From the NCBI RefSeq assembly GCF_900185595.1, contig NZ_FYBH01000368.1, positions 1 through 35,929 on the forward strand: a stretch of 35,929 nucleotides of DNA, given 5' to 3'. The position numbers were made by a program, and so were the translations under genes. The notes under the pieces are model-generated. The model made no database searches. It had not been told where the DNA came from and saw only the letters and a list, made by a program, of their open reading frames with translations. Source of the stretch: Calothrix rhizosoleniae SC01. Its GTDB lineage: Bacteria > Cyanobacteriota > Cyanobacteriia > Cyanobacteriales > Nostocaceae. Below, in pieces: positions 7,995-16,300 of the stretch (its first letter is position 1; the number at the start of each line of letters is the position of its first letter).

Positions 7995-9347
7995 TTAGTT
8001 TTTTAATAAAATGCCATCAATGGGGAGTCCAAAACCCAAAAAATAGCGACTCGATAGAAGAATAGTAATTGTTCCAATTAATACAAGGGTTGCTATAACA
8101 TCTTGCTCTATACCGATCAATTTTTCCTTCCATAGGCCATAGTTGATAGTTATATAAATTGGCAGATCATTAAATGCAATCACAATTACAGCCCCCAAGA
8201 TTCCTAATAGAGAAAATCCTAAAGGTACTCCAATTATCATATAAATAAATTTAAAAAAGTTGCCGCTAGCTGAATACATGGGCTTACCAATGGCTATAAG
8301 AGAACTAGACATTGTCATCTCCAATAGAGCAGGCCAAGTTCCTAGAGATAGAATTGGCAGCATCCAAGCAGCATCATTGTATCTGCGATCATATAGTGTC
8401 AAGATTAAGATATCCCCAAAGCAAACTATTACAGATAAGCCAAGTGCCATACCAACAACTAATAGCCATCGCTTCTGGAGAATTTTCTCTCGAAGTTGCT
8501 TACGAGGTAAATCTTGAAACTTGGCAACTATAGGAAACATAACATTCCCACTAATACCTGCAATTGTTTGTTTGGGCATTTCTGCCAGAGCAAGTGCAAT
8601 ACTATAAAAAGCCAACATTGGAAAAGCCAATTTCCCTAAAATTAGTCTGTCTGATTGCATTGCTAGAAATGTCATTGCCGTGGATATAAATATCCACTTA
8701 CCAAAAGAAAGGATATCTTTAGCGGCATTTTTATCCCAAGTAAAACGATTAGAAATTTGAGGGATCAGTTTATGGCTCCGAAAAATATCTATAAATCCTG
8801 AGATTAAGCTACCACCAACAATTGCCCAGATTGTAGGATTTAACCAAGCCCAAAAAATAATTATTATTGTTTTGTACAAGTATCCTAGCATTCCAAATTT
8901 ACTCAGTCGAGACAATTCTAAGTTTCGTTTGAGTGTAAAAATACTAGTAGATTGCAAACTAGCAAGCAATGCGTTTAACCCAGCTATGGGGATCAGCCAT
9001 AGCATTCTTTGTTGCTGATAATAAATTGCAATTGGCCAAGCAATTAAAATGCTAGCTAGCCATAGTCCCAACCCACGCATAACCTGTATTGTCCAGGCTG
9101 TGTTAAAAAAAACTGGATTGTCACCATGCTTATTCTGGATCACACTGGGAGCAACACCAACATCTGAGAACATTTCTAACCCAGATATGAAAGTATTAAT
9201 TAAAGCCATCAGGCTAAAATATTCTGGAACTAATAAACGTGTGAGGATTAGATTAGATCCAAACCGGATTATATGACCTCCAAACTGTTCAATAAGGGTC
9301 CAGATGGTAGCACGGATAGCTCTCTGTTTAAAGGTGTTTGATGACAT
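7995..9347 (-). CDS. Wzx-type oligosaccharide flippase (polysaccharide biosynthesis protein)
   Basis: A 450-residue membrane protein of the MOP/PST superfamily that flips the lipid-linked repeat unit to the periplasm. The N-terminus reads RAIRATIWTLIEQFGGHIIR and then RFGSNLILTRLLVPEYFSLM, the signature opening of Polysacc_synt proteins. A short SDVGVAPSVIQ motif follows around residues 60-71. About a dozen hydrophobic helices continue to the C-terminus. Length is slightly short of the usual 470-500. It is preceded on the minus strand by an exact 20-bp palindrome 14 bp from its start codon, and followed by a 362-bp repeat-like gap before the polymerase gene. Confidence 0.85.
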   Translation of the reverse strand: MSSNTFKQRAIRATIWTLIEQFGGHIIRFGSNLILTRLLVPEYFSLMALINTFISGLEMFSDVGVAPSVIQNKHGDNPVFFNTAWTIQVMRGLGLWLASILIAWPIAIYYQQQRMLWLIPIAGLNALLASLQSTSIFTLKRNLELSRLSKFGMLGYLYKTIIIIFWAWLNPTIWAIVGGSLISGFIDIFRSHKLIPQISNRFTWDKNAAKDILSFGKWIFISTAMTFLAMQSDRLILGKLAFPMLAFYSIALALAEMPKQTIAGISGNVMFPIVAKFQDLPRKQLREKILQKRWLLVVGMALGLSVIVCFGDILILTLYDRRYNDAAWMLPILSLGTWPALLEMTMSSSLIAIGKPMYSASGNFFKFIYMIIGVPLGFSLLGILGAVIVIAFNDLPIYITINYGLWKEKLIGIEQDVIATLVLIGTITILLSSRYFLGFGLPIDGILLKN

Positions 9348-9360
9348 GGTTTTAGAGGTT

Positions 9361-9380
9361 CATGAAAATATATTTTCATG
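9361..9380. promoter_or_regulatory. Perfect 20-bp palindrome ahead of the flippase start
   Basis: CATGAAAATATATTTTCATG reads the same on both strands. It lies 13 bp upstream of the flippase ATG (minus strand, 9347) inside a 104-bp gap between the GT4 and flippase genes. It could be a repressor operator, or in RNA a hairpin close to the ribosome site. No function is shown by sequence. Confidence 0.4.
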
Positions 9381-9451
9381 ATTGTGTGCAGTTGTTAAGT
9401 GCTAAAGTTTACTATTATTCAGAGTGTTGATAAAGCTTTGATCTGAAAAGC

Positions 9452-10717
9452 CTACCCTAATTTAATTAATGATTGTTTCTGCTTTGACGAAACATCCTCT
9501 AAGGGAAATTGCTCAATCCCATTAGACCGAAATAGTGCCGCCAATTTCCCTGTTTCAACAGTAATATTATGCCGTTGAACAACCAGTTCGTTCCCCATCT
9601 CCCCCATTTGCTCAAGTTGTTCTAATGGCGATCGCAACACTTTAGCCATAGTTACTGTTAAATCCTCTAAGGATCCAGGTGTTATCAGCCAGCCGCACTT
9701 ACCATGCTCAATTAATTCAGGAACTCCAGCGACACAACTACTGATGACTGGACGACCTAAAGCTAAAGCTTCCATAACTACCACTGGTAAACCCTCAGCA
9801 AAACTAGGTAGTACTAAGGCTCGTGCTGCTAAAATTTGCTCCCGTACTTGGGAGTTACTAGCCCAACCGGTAATCTCAATGTGGTTGTGCAAATTCAATT
9901 GAGCGATCGCAGTTTCAATCTCACTTCTCAAAGAACCATCACCAACAAATACTAATTTAAAATCTAATCCCTCGGCATTTAACTTAGCTGCTGCCTCTAC
10001 TAACAGTAAATGTCCTTTTTGTTCGTCTAGTCGTCCAACACAGACTAAACGAGGCTCTTCTGATATCGGAGTATGATGTGTATTTAAGAATTTTGCATCT
10101 AAACCACAGTGAATTACATGAATTTTTGACCAATACTGGCGATCGCACCATCGATACAATTGACTCTTGCCAAAAGAACTGATAGCTACTACAAAAGATG
10201 CTTGTTTGACTTTCTCATCTAAAGCAAGAACAGTAGCTCGGTCAAATTCTTGGGGCCCATGAATAGTAAAACTATAGGATGGACCACCCAGAGTATGGCA
10301 CAACATAGCTACTGTAGTTGAATTTGTACCAAAGTGAGCGTGAATGTGGTTTATTCCTAAATCAGAACATTGACACAAGAGGACGCAAGCTTCAACTAGG
10401 TATGCTAAGTTTCTCACAAGTCCTCGGTCTGAATGCCAGCCAATTTTCCCAGCTAACTGTAAACTTTTCAAAAAATGGACGGGTTGAGTGAGAAAAACTC
10501 GAATTACAGCTAAGAGTAAGCCGATAATCCCAACTCCTAGAATAGATTGAGTTTTGTCTAGTTCCAGTTTGTCTGCTTCATCAACTAATTTAGAGATGCA
10601 AGGACGAATAGAAAACCGAGCGACTTCAATCCCCCAAGCTTCAATACCGATAATTTCTCGTCGGATGAAGCTATGACTCACATGAGGATAATGATTAACT
10701 AGATAAGCAATTTTCAT
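9452..10717 (-). CDS. GT4-family glycosyltransferase (WcaL-like)
   Basis: A 421-residue GT-B glycosyltransferase. The N-terminal half opens KIAYLVNHYPHVSHSFIRRE (2-21), as in colanic-acid WcaL-type enzymes. HIHAHFGTNST (124-134) and FTIHGPQEFD (150-159) follow. The donor half has CVGRLDEQKGHLLLVEAAA (226-244), VFVGDGSLRSEIE (256-268) and EGLPVVVMEALALGRPVI (308-325), with the E-x7-E pair at E308/E316. It is expected to act on lipid-linked sugar at the inner membrane face. This is the second gene of the presumed transcript, 87 bp after the small Cys-rich gene. The start codon overlaps a TATATGCATATA palindrome (10717-10728), probably a chance AT-rich match. Confidence 0.88.
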   Translation of the reverse strand: MKIAYLVNHYPHVSHSFIRREIIGIEAWGIEVARFSIRPCISKLVDEADKLELDKTQSILGVGIIGLLLAVIRVFLTQPVHFLKSLQLAGKIGWHSDRGLVRNLAYLVEACVLLCQCSDLGINHIHAHFGTNSTTVAMLCHTLGGPSYSFTIHGPQEFDRATVLALDEKVKQASFVVAISSFGKSQLYRWCDRQYWSKIHVIHCGLDAKFLNTHHTPISEEPRLVCVGRLDEQKGHLLLVEAAAKLNAEGLDFKLVFVGDGSLRSEIETAIAQLNLHNHIEITGWASNSQVREQILAARALVLPSFAEGLPVVVMEALALGRPVISSCVAGVPELIEHGKCGWLITPGSLEDLTVTMAKVLRSPLEQLEQMGEMGNELVVQRHNITVETGKLAALFRSNGIEQFPLEDVSSKQKQSLIKLG

Positions 10718-10804
10718 ATATGCATATAAATCAGAAAATTTATCTCCTGATTGGCAAGTTGTAAATACTTTTTATAAATCTGCAACATATAAAATGCAGA
10801 TATT

Positions 10805-11233
10805 TTAATCTATTTTATTAAAGTTTTGGTGTCCTCGATAGTTCATTGTCCGTGAATTGCGGCTAGTAAATTCACCCACGGAAGGGTTTCCATGAGGATA
10901 AGCAACCTTCATTGCTCGTTGCCAAAGTTCTGGAGATGCGACTGCAACTTCATAGGTGTTAGTGGAAGATTTATGGATGTGATACCATTTTTTTTGTTGA
11001 CAATCCTTACACCAGAAAGCCTCTAACCATTCATCCTTCAAAGTAACTGCTGTTTGAGAAGTGATTAATATTAATGCTTCTCGTCTCCTTACTCCTCTTT
11101 GCTGCAATTGTCCTGGACGATTGGCAAACAGTGGATACTTTTGACTAACACTATCTAAATAACATTTATGAATTGGACAATATATTGCTCTTCGTTTTGA
11201 ACGTTTCCGATTTCTGTCACACCTTCTCTGCAA
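10805..11233 (-). CDS. Small basic protein with possible zinc-binding Cys/His motifs, TTG start
   Basis: A 143-codon frame (142 residues) of unknown function. The very basic N-terminus (QRRCDRNRKRSKRRA) is followed by YCPIHKCYLDS (about 18-28) and a central WCKDCQQKKW (about 73-82). The CPxHxC and CxxC pairs could bind one zinc. The start is a TTG at 11233-11231, chosen because AGGAGGT stands 4 nt before it, a nearly ideal ribosome site, while no in-frame ATG nearby has one. It is the first gene of the polysaccharide transcript, and an inverted repeat lies about 57 bp upstream. It could be a nucleic-acid-binding regulator of the cluster; this is inference. I recognise no named family. Confidence 0.65.
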   Translation of the reverse strand: MQRRCDRNRKRSKRRAIYCPIHKCYLDSVSQKYPLFANRPGQLQQRGVRRREALILITSQTAVTLKDEWLEAFWCKDCQQKKWYHIHKSSTNTYEVAVASPELWQRAMKVAYPHGNPSVGEFTSRNSRTMNYRGHQNFNKID

Positions 11234-11237
11234 TTCG

Positions 11238-11244
11238 ACCTCCT
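11238..11244 (-). promoter_or_regulatory. Strong Shine-Dalgarno fixing a TTG start
   Basis: On the minus strand AGGAGGT is followed by CGAA and then TTG at 11233. Complementarity to the 16S rRNA tail is much better than at most genes in this window and decides the non-ATG start of the small Cys-rich protein. Confidence 0.65.
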
Positions 11245-11289
11245 CTCACAACAAATAAGGGTTAATGACCTATTCTCCACAGACTTAAC

Positions 11290-11318
11290 TGTTTGGAAAC
11301 AAAGTGTATTTCCAAACA
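11290..11318. promoter_or_regulatory. Inverted repeat upstream of the polysaccharide cluster
   Basis: TGTTTGGAAA (11290-11299) and TTTCCAAACA (11309-11318) form exact 10-bp arms around a 9-nt spacer, about 57 bp upstream of the first gene of the minus-strand cluster. The geometry suits a dimeric regulator binding site; an RNA hairpin in the leader is the alternative. Confidence 0.4.
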
Positions 11319-12579
11319 ATAATCTAGAAGATCAAGAAGGTTACGTTGGAGGGGCTGAGATCAAATGACCATCGAAGTCCAGCTCCATCAATTTATACTT
11401 AAATATTCAGTTTATATTTTTATGAGATATCAGTCTTTATGTATTTTTATTCACTGCTATTTATTATATATCAGTCAAATATTGAAAGATTTTTGGTTAA
11501 AATAGCATTTATTATTTAGAATAGGCAGAAATAGATATTTAAACCTAGTGATAATTACGATAAATTATCTCAGTTTCTTAATATCTATAAATAAGAATCA
11601 GATATTTTCAGGATGGTATCTAGTTAAACATAGATACAGTAATCATATTTAATCATATGCAAAAATTTAGATTTATAGCTATTATATTGTAAAATAGAGA
11701 TTTTAATCTAAAAGATACTTCGCAGAGAAATATGATAGATGCTTTTTTTTGAAATTACTTTTAATTTTTTCTCAGTTACATTAATTGTTATCGCTCCATA
11801 AAACGACATCTAAACTCTATAGTTAAATTGGATTTTATTGAAAAGTAACTTTATTTACAAAATATCAACTTAACTATGGGTAATATTTTATCCTCACAAG
11901 AAATAATATAACTATAAATATTGGTATATGTAATGACTTTAAATAAACTTTACCTTTAATTTAGATTTTCAACATATATAACTTAATCAATTAATATAAC
12001 AAACAACAATGGTATATCTACTGAAAACTGTTACAAGCTAGATATTGCCTTGATTTTCAAGAAAATGTAGGCTACCCACAGGAATATCCGCCATTTTCAC
12101 TAATTTTTAATGTATCTATTGTTTGAGTCTATATTAAGTGAATAGCACTAAGCAAAATGGAAACGAAACATTTGTGGTTTAAACAATTTGCAATTGCTTG
12201 GGTGATATCATGTCCAACTAAATACTGACCATTACATAAAGTCTAAGGCATAGCTAGGCTCAGATGCCGGGGTTTTGCCTTTAATGGGTAAGTTTTTGGG
12301 TGGCGTTTCCAAGCTCCTACTTCCGTTCTGTCAGGTCAATATTTGGTGATAATTTTCCCAATTTTCTGTGGTGACTATATCCCAATTTTACCAGAAAGTC
12401 GCCCTAACTTATTGATTGAAAACTTAGTACTACTTCCATTACCACGGCCAATAGCATCATCAGTTCCAAAAGTTACATTGACACCAGTAATCTATTTGAG
12501 TTGATTATTTCTCATATTGTTACAGATTTGATTACAAAATAGTTACTAAACAAATAGTTCAAGAGAACAATGTATATAC
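11319..12579. other. Long AT-rich non-coding stretch
   Basis: Between the polysaccharide cluster and the mobile repeat at 12580 there is no gene I can support. From about 11400 to 12130 the sequence is extremely AT-rich with no frame of useful length. A 46-codon frame (11365-11505) follows a distant GGAGGGG but has no recognisable content. From about 12190 to 12500 base composition is more coding-like. On the minus strand short segments read like protein (for example NVTFGTDDAIGRGNGSSTKF) between stop codons, possibly a decayed gene, but I cannot name it. Confidence 0.5.
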
Positions 12580-12710
12580 TAAGTAGGTTGGCGTAAAAAA
12601 TTATCGTTTGGATAAGGCAGGGGGCAGGGAGCAGGGAGCAGGGGGAACAAGGGTTTTAGGCTTATTTACTATTCTTCACATAGTTTGGTTTTATTGTGCC
12701 GACTTACTTA
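12580..12710 (+). mobile_element. 131-bp MITE-like repeat, copy 1
   Basis: Identical over all 131 bp to the reverse complement of 17862-17992. Ends are imperfect terminal inverted repeats: TAAGTAGGTTGGCG at the left against TAAGTAAGTCGGCA read inward from the right. Each end carries a TA, the target duplicated by IS630/Tc1-mariner elements, so the mobile core is 127 bp between two TAs. It encodes no protein and must be moved by a transposase encoded elsewhere. The middle (12620-12645) has four G-runs (GGGGG, GGG, GGG, GGGGG) with 2-4 nt loops, a G-quadruplex pattern. This copy is in the non-coding gap about 200 bp upstream of the prohibitin gene. Confidence 0.85.
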
Positions 12711-12905
12711 GTATTATCAGTCATCTGCTATTTATATAGCAGTCCTAAATTACTTGTAGAAAGTTATATTGAAAGTTATATCTATGGTTATTATTTAAAA
12801 ATTAAATTATGACTTCTAGATGACTGTCTCGATTTGTATAGCAAAGGTGATTGATTGTAAAACTAGATGAATTTAAAAAATACATAAGTTCAAGAGAAAG
12901 TAATA

Positions 12906-13748
12906 ATGAAAACTATCAGAAGAGACGCTTTATCACAGTTACGACCTAGTTTATATTTGGGCGGAGGGATTGCTATTTTATTTGCGTTCATTCTTTTTCG
13001 CCCTTTTGCAATTATCAATGCAGGGGAAAGAGGGGTGGTCATGCAATTTGGGAAGGTACAAGAAAGAATATTAGATGAAGGAATTCATCCTATTATACCT
13101 ATTATCACCTACGTCAAAACAATGAATGTCAGGGTTGCGCAAAATAGTTTCAAAGCCGATGCAGCTTCGCGGGATCTGCAAAGAGTATCGACAGAAATTG
13201 CGATTAATTGGCATATTGACCCGACAAAAGTTAATCGAGTTTTTCAGCGAGTTGGAGATGAGCAACAAATTATTAGAGGAATTATGACTCCTGCTGTCTC
13301 TGAAGTCTTAAAAGCTGCGACATCCAAAAAAACAGCAGAAGAAATCATTACTAGAAGAAATGATCTCAAGCAAGAAATTGATGAACAAATGAAAACTCGT
13401 ATGGCTGCTTATGGAGTCATTATTGATGATGTTTCACTAGTTGATTTTGCCTTTTCTCCAGAGTTTAGTAAAGCCATTGAAGCCAAACAAATTGCTGAGC
13501 AGGAGGCAAAACAAGCCTCATTTACTGCTAAAAAAGCTACTCAAGAAGCTCAAGCGGAAATTAATCGTGCGAAAGGTCATGCTGAAGCACAAAGATTGCA
13601 GCGTCAGACATTAACACCAGAACTATTACAAAAGCAAGCGATCGAAAAATGGGATGGACGTTTTCCTACAGTGATGGGTGGTAACAATACCCTACCACTG
13701 ATTAATATTAATCCATCCAGTGTGTCAAAAAAAAAGGGTAATAACTAA
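12906..13748 (+). CDS. Prohibitin/SPFH (Band 7) family membrane protein
   Basis: A 280-residue protein with one N-terminal membrane helix (about 16-36). The SPFH domain then starts INAGERGVVMQFGKVQERIL (37-56) and includes TEIAINWHIDPTKVNRVFQR and KKTAEEIITRRNDLK. The usual prohibitin ending is present: an alanine/glutamine-rich coiled coil (about 190-235) and LLQKQAIEKWDGRFPTVMG. Prohibitins form large membrane rings that protect membrane proteins and modulate FtsH-type proteolysis; in cyanobacteria the exact role is less clear. The start is ATG at 12906 with AGAGAAAG just upstream. A hairpin-capable CTGCTAT/ATAGCAG (12725-12742) and a tandem GAAAGTTATAT lie in the 195-bp leader after the mobile repeat. 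Confidence 0.9.
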   Translation: MKTIRRDALSQLRPSLYLGGGIAILFAFILFRPFAIINAGERGVVMQFGKVQERILDEGIHPIIPIITYVKTMNVRVAQNSFKADAASRDLQRVSTEIAINWHIDPTKVNRVFQRVGDEQQIIRGIMTPAVSEVLKAATSKKTAEEIITRRNDLKQEIDEQMKTRMAAYGVIIDDVSLVDFAFSPEFSKAIEAKQIAEQEAKQASFTAKKATQEAQAEINRAKGHAEAQRLQRQTLTPELLQKQAIEKWDGRFPTVMGGNNTLPLININPSSVSKKKGNN

Positions 13749-13839
13749 TAGTAGATAGATTGCCAAAGTGCAGCTTGCAACTAATTTTGTATTAAATCAG
13801 CATCTCAATTTCTAGATTGGCTGCAAAAACACCATGATT

Positions 13840-14913
13840 CTACATATTAGAGTTGATCTGCATTAACGTATCTACTAAATTTTCAACACTTTTTGCAGAT
13901 AAATCAGGCATTGCCAATGATTGTTCCCCCTGGATATAATTAGTTTGAGTAGACTTTAAATATGCGGGATCGTAATGAGATTGGAGGATATTGTCAACAA
14001 ATGTGGGAAAATTACCAGATTCAATTAGTTGATTCCATTCATTAATTTTCTTACTTCCATAGCGAGATTTTAATCCTGCAATTTTAGTCTTGAGAATATC
14101 GGGATGATTGGTGAAATGTGAATACTCTTGTATGATAAACTGTACCCTCGCTTGTATAGGTACTTGAATTTCTATACAGTTAGACTGCTTCATCTGTTGC
14201 CACAAGCTGCTTGGTAAATAGACTTTGCCAATTTTATTGCTTTCCGACTCTACCCATACTATGTGAGCTGGGTTAAAATTTTGTAATTCCTGTAAAAGTA
14301 AAGATTCAAAGTATTTTTGTGAGGGTTGCGGTAAAGATTTATTTACCCATACTTCACCTAGCAGGGAACCGCGATGATTAGCTAAATCTTCCAAATCTAA
14401 AACTTGAGCGCCACGCTGAGATAATTGACGCAATATATTAGTTTTGGCGCTACCAGTTAAACCAGATATTACATGGTAAGTAAATTTCTGTGGTAGCTCT
14501 TCAAGTTTTTCACGCACATAGGTTCGATAAGTTTTATAACCACCTTCCAAGATTGTTACTTTCCAACCAATTTGTGATAGAACAGAAGCCATACTAGCAG
14601 AACGTTGACCTCCACGCCAACAATAAACTAAAGGAGAATAATCTTTGTCTTTGGTGATGAAGTGTTGAGTTAAATGTTGAGAAATATTTTTTGCAACTAA
14701 AGCAGCACCAACTTTACGAGCCTTAAATGCTGATACTTGCTTATATATAGTCCCCACTTCAGCACGCTCAGCATCATCTAGCACGGGTAAATTAATTGCA
14801 CCAGGAATGCAATCTAGGGAAAATTCATTCGGAGAACGAACATCAATGATTTCACTGTAAACTTTTCCCCAAGGATTGTTGGTATGTTTTGGAGAGGGTG
14901 GCATTTGAGTCAA
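13840..14913 (-). CDS. mnmH: tRNA 2-selenouridine synthase
   Basis: A 357-residue enzyme (also called SelU/YbbB) that acts on the wobble 2-thiouridine of tRNAs for Lys, Glu and Gln, via geranylation and replacement of sulfur by selenium. A rhodanese domain (about 18-135) begins EIIDVRSPNEFSLDCIPGAI and has the active-site loop YCWRGGQRS with C98. A P-loop domain follows with GLTGSAKT (151-158; the usual GK-preceding Gly is Ala here) and a VLDLEDLANHRGS Walker-B-like segment. Length fits the family. It is a lone gene, convergent with prohibitin. The selenophosphate synthase (selD) that would supply the donor is not in this window. Confidence 0.92.
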   Translation of the reverse strand: MTQMPPSPKHTNNPWGKVYSEIIDVRSPNEFSLDCIPGAINLPVLDDAERAEVGTIYKQVSAFKARKVGAALVAKNISQHLTQHFITKDKDYSPLVYCWRGGQRSASMASVLSQIGWKVTILEGGYKTYRTYVREKLEELPQKFTYHVISGLTGSAKTNILRQLSQRGAQVLDLEDLANHRGSLLGEVWVNKSLPQPSQKYFESLLLQELQNFNPAHIVWVESESNKIGKVYLPSSLWQQMKQSNCIEIQVPIQARVQFIIQEYSHFTNHPDILKTKIAGLKSRYGSKKINEWNQLIESGNFPTFVDNILQSHYDPAYLKSTQTNYIQGEQSLAMPDLSAKSVENLVDTLMQINSNM

Positions 14914-15203
14914 TTACTATCCAGCACTATTGTGACATTGCCATGATTAAGTGCCCGTGCTAAATTAATCTAACATTTTTTCGGGTGTGAATAAGGTAGA
15001 AAAAGAAGAGTTTCTATGATTCGGGAATAAATATATTTAGTCTGTTAGCAAAACCTCATTTAATTTGAGAACCTGAAGTTTCTCATTAGAAATGGGAAAG
15101 CAGAAACACTGCATTATGAATACACAGTTTTGCATGTAAACTCGTTGATGATTCTCCAACGGCTGAGAGAATTTATGTAAAACTTGCAGTGAATGGGTTA
15201 TCA

Positions 15204-15581
15204 TTATTTCAATACTTGATCGAGCATTGCTCTGGCAGGTTGTGCTTTAGTCAGTGCTGCTTGATGATCACTGTAAGCACGAACAAGACGAGAAAGACTA
15301 CCTACCCCTGTCTTGAGCTGCTGAAGTTCTTCACCACCAAGTATTTCTCCATCAAGCATTCGCTCAATTAAAGGTTTGATATCCCCCACTTCCTGGCGAA
15401 TTTTTTGTAGTTTTTCGACTGTAGTTAATAACGCTTTAAGTGAATTGAATATACTCTCAATATCTTGGGTATCTTCCGGAAATTCAGATACATCTTGAAT
15501 TTCTACCACATCTTGGGTATCTGAAACTGAAGTTAATTCCTTTGCAGATGCTTCACTTTTCATTCCATTTGTTCTTGCCAT
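15204..15581 (-). CDS. Conserved-looking hypothetical protein, helical
   Basis: A 125-residue acidic protein I do not recognise. Residues 1-45 are low-complexity and rich in S, E, D, V and T, likely disordered. Residues 45-125 are strongly helical with a heptad-like pattern (SIFNSLKALLTTVEKLQKIR; GGEELQQLKTGVGSLSRLVR), suggesting a coiled-coil or small helical bundle. There are no cysteines, signal peptide or membrane segment, so it is probably cytoplasmic. The start is supported by GAGGAAGG 4 nt before ATG. It stands alone between the SelU gene and a small membrane protein, with a gap of about 290 bp either side. Confidence 0.65.
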   Translation of the reverse strand: MARTNGMKSEASAKELTSVSDTQDVVEIQDVSEFPEDTQDIESIFNSLKALLTTVEKLQKIRQEVGDIKPLIERMLDGEILGGEELQQLKTGVGSLSRLVRAYSDHQAALTKAQPARAMLDQVLK

Positions 15582-15840
15582 TAACCCTTCCTCTAAAATT
15601 TTTCTAATCGGGATTTAAACATTTTTGAGGATAAAATAAGCCTCAAACCTAATATAGGGTAAGGAGATACACCAAATAACAAAAAAAGATGTCAAAATCT
15701 CTCTGCATGTACATTTGAGTTTTTCCTGGCTTGTTTTTGTCTCAGTCCCATTATTTAGTTTATAACCTATTTGATCTATTGAGTTTATTTTGTTGGGTAA
15801 AGCTAGATGAATCAAAGTGTAGAAGCATAAACAAAAATAA

Positions 15841-15862
15841 AAAAATGCTCATAAGCGTTTTT
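15841..15862 (-). terminator. Rho-independent terminator of the small membrane protein gene
   Basis: Read on the minus strand, a 9-bp stem (AAAAACGCT / AGCATTTTT, one G-T pair) with a TATG loop is followed by further T-rich sequence. It lies 19 bp beyond the stop codon at 15881. Confidence 0.6.
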
Positions 15863-15880
15863 CTATGCATTCATCTTTGA

Positions 15881-16108
15881 CTACTTCACCTTACCACCTG
15901 TTCTTGTTGCTTCTATAGCTTTTTCGGTACGTTGATGAGGCTTCACCTTTGGCTCCCAAGTGGGAAACATACCCAAAACCAAATTATTGATTGCAGTGCG
16001 AGTTTGCAAACTGGCATTATTTAAGGGTTTTGGGAGAAAACTGTCGCCAAAACCGATAAATATCAATAACAATATTATAAAAAGGGCAAAATTTCCTTTG
16101 TTAAACAT
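15881..16108 (-). CDS. Small single-pass membrane protein, cyanobacterial type
   Basis: A 75-residue protein of unknown function. One hydrophobic helix (NFALFIILLLIFIGFGDSFL) near the N-terminus is followed by a basic tail (LQTRTAINNLVLGMFPTW, then PHQRTEKAIEATRTGG). I recall similar FGDxFLP-type small proteins in other filamentous cyanobacteria but cannot name a family. I chose the ATG at 16108. A GTG five codons upstream (16123) gives an 80-residue form; neither has a clear Shine-Dalgarno. A hairpin plus T-run terminator follows the stop. Confidence 0.55.
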   Translation of the reverse strand: MFNKGNFALFIILLLIFIGFGDSFLPKPLNNASLQTRTAINNLVLGMFPTWEPKVKPHQRTEKAIEATRTGGKVK

Positions 16109-16300
16109 TATTGTAAGACTCACGGGTATTTGAGTGCTGATAATGAGTAGATATGAGTATTATTAGTATTACTGGACTTTATAACATTACCAACTTACTA
16201 GTTGGCATCAGCATTTATTGGGATTTTTTTGCTAAAACAAAATAAAAATATGTGACTAGCTCTTAAGTGCTTTCGCTGAGTAAGATATATAACAATTAAG

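Noticed and set aside
11365-11505. 46-codon plus-strand frame MTIEVQLHQF...
   Set aside because: A GGAGG lies about 12 nt before the ATG, but the translation quickly becomes AT-driven (I, Y, L, F) and resembles nothing known.
15615-15815. 66-codon minus-strand frame between two small genes
   Set aside because: No ribosome site, no domain and irregular composition; left as non-coding.
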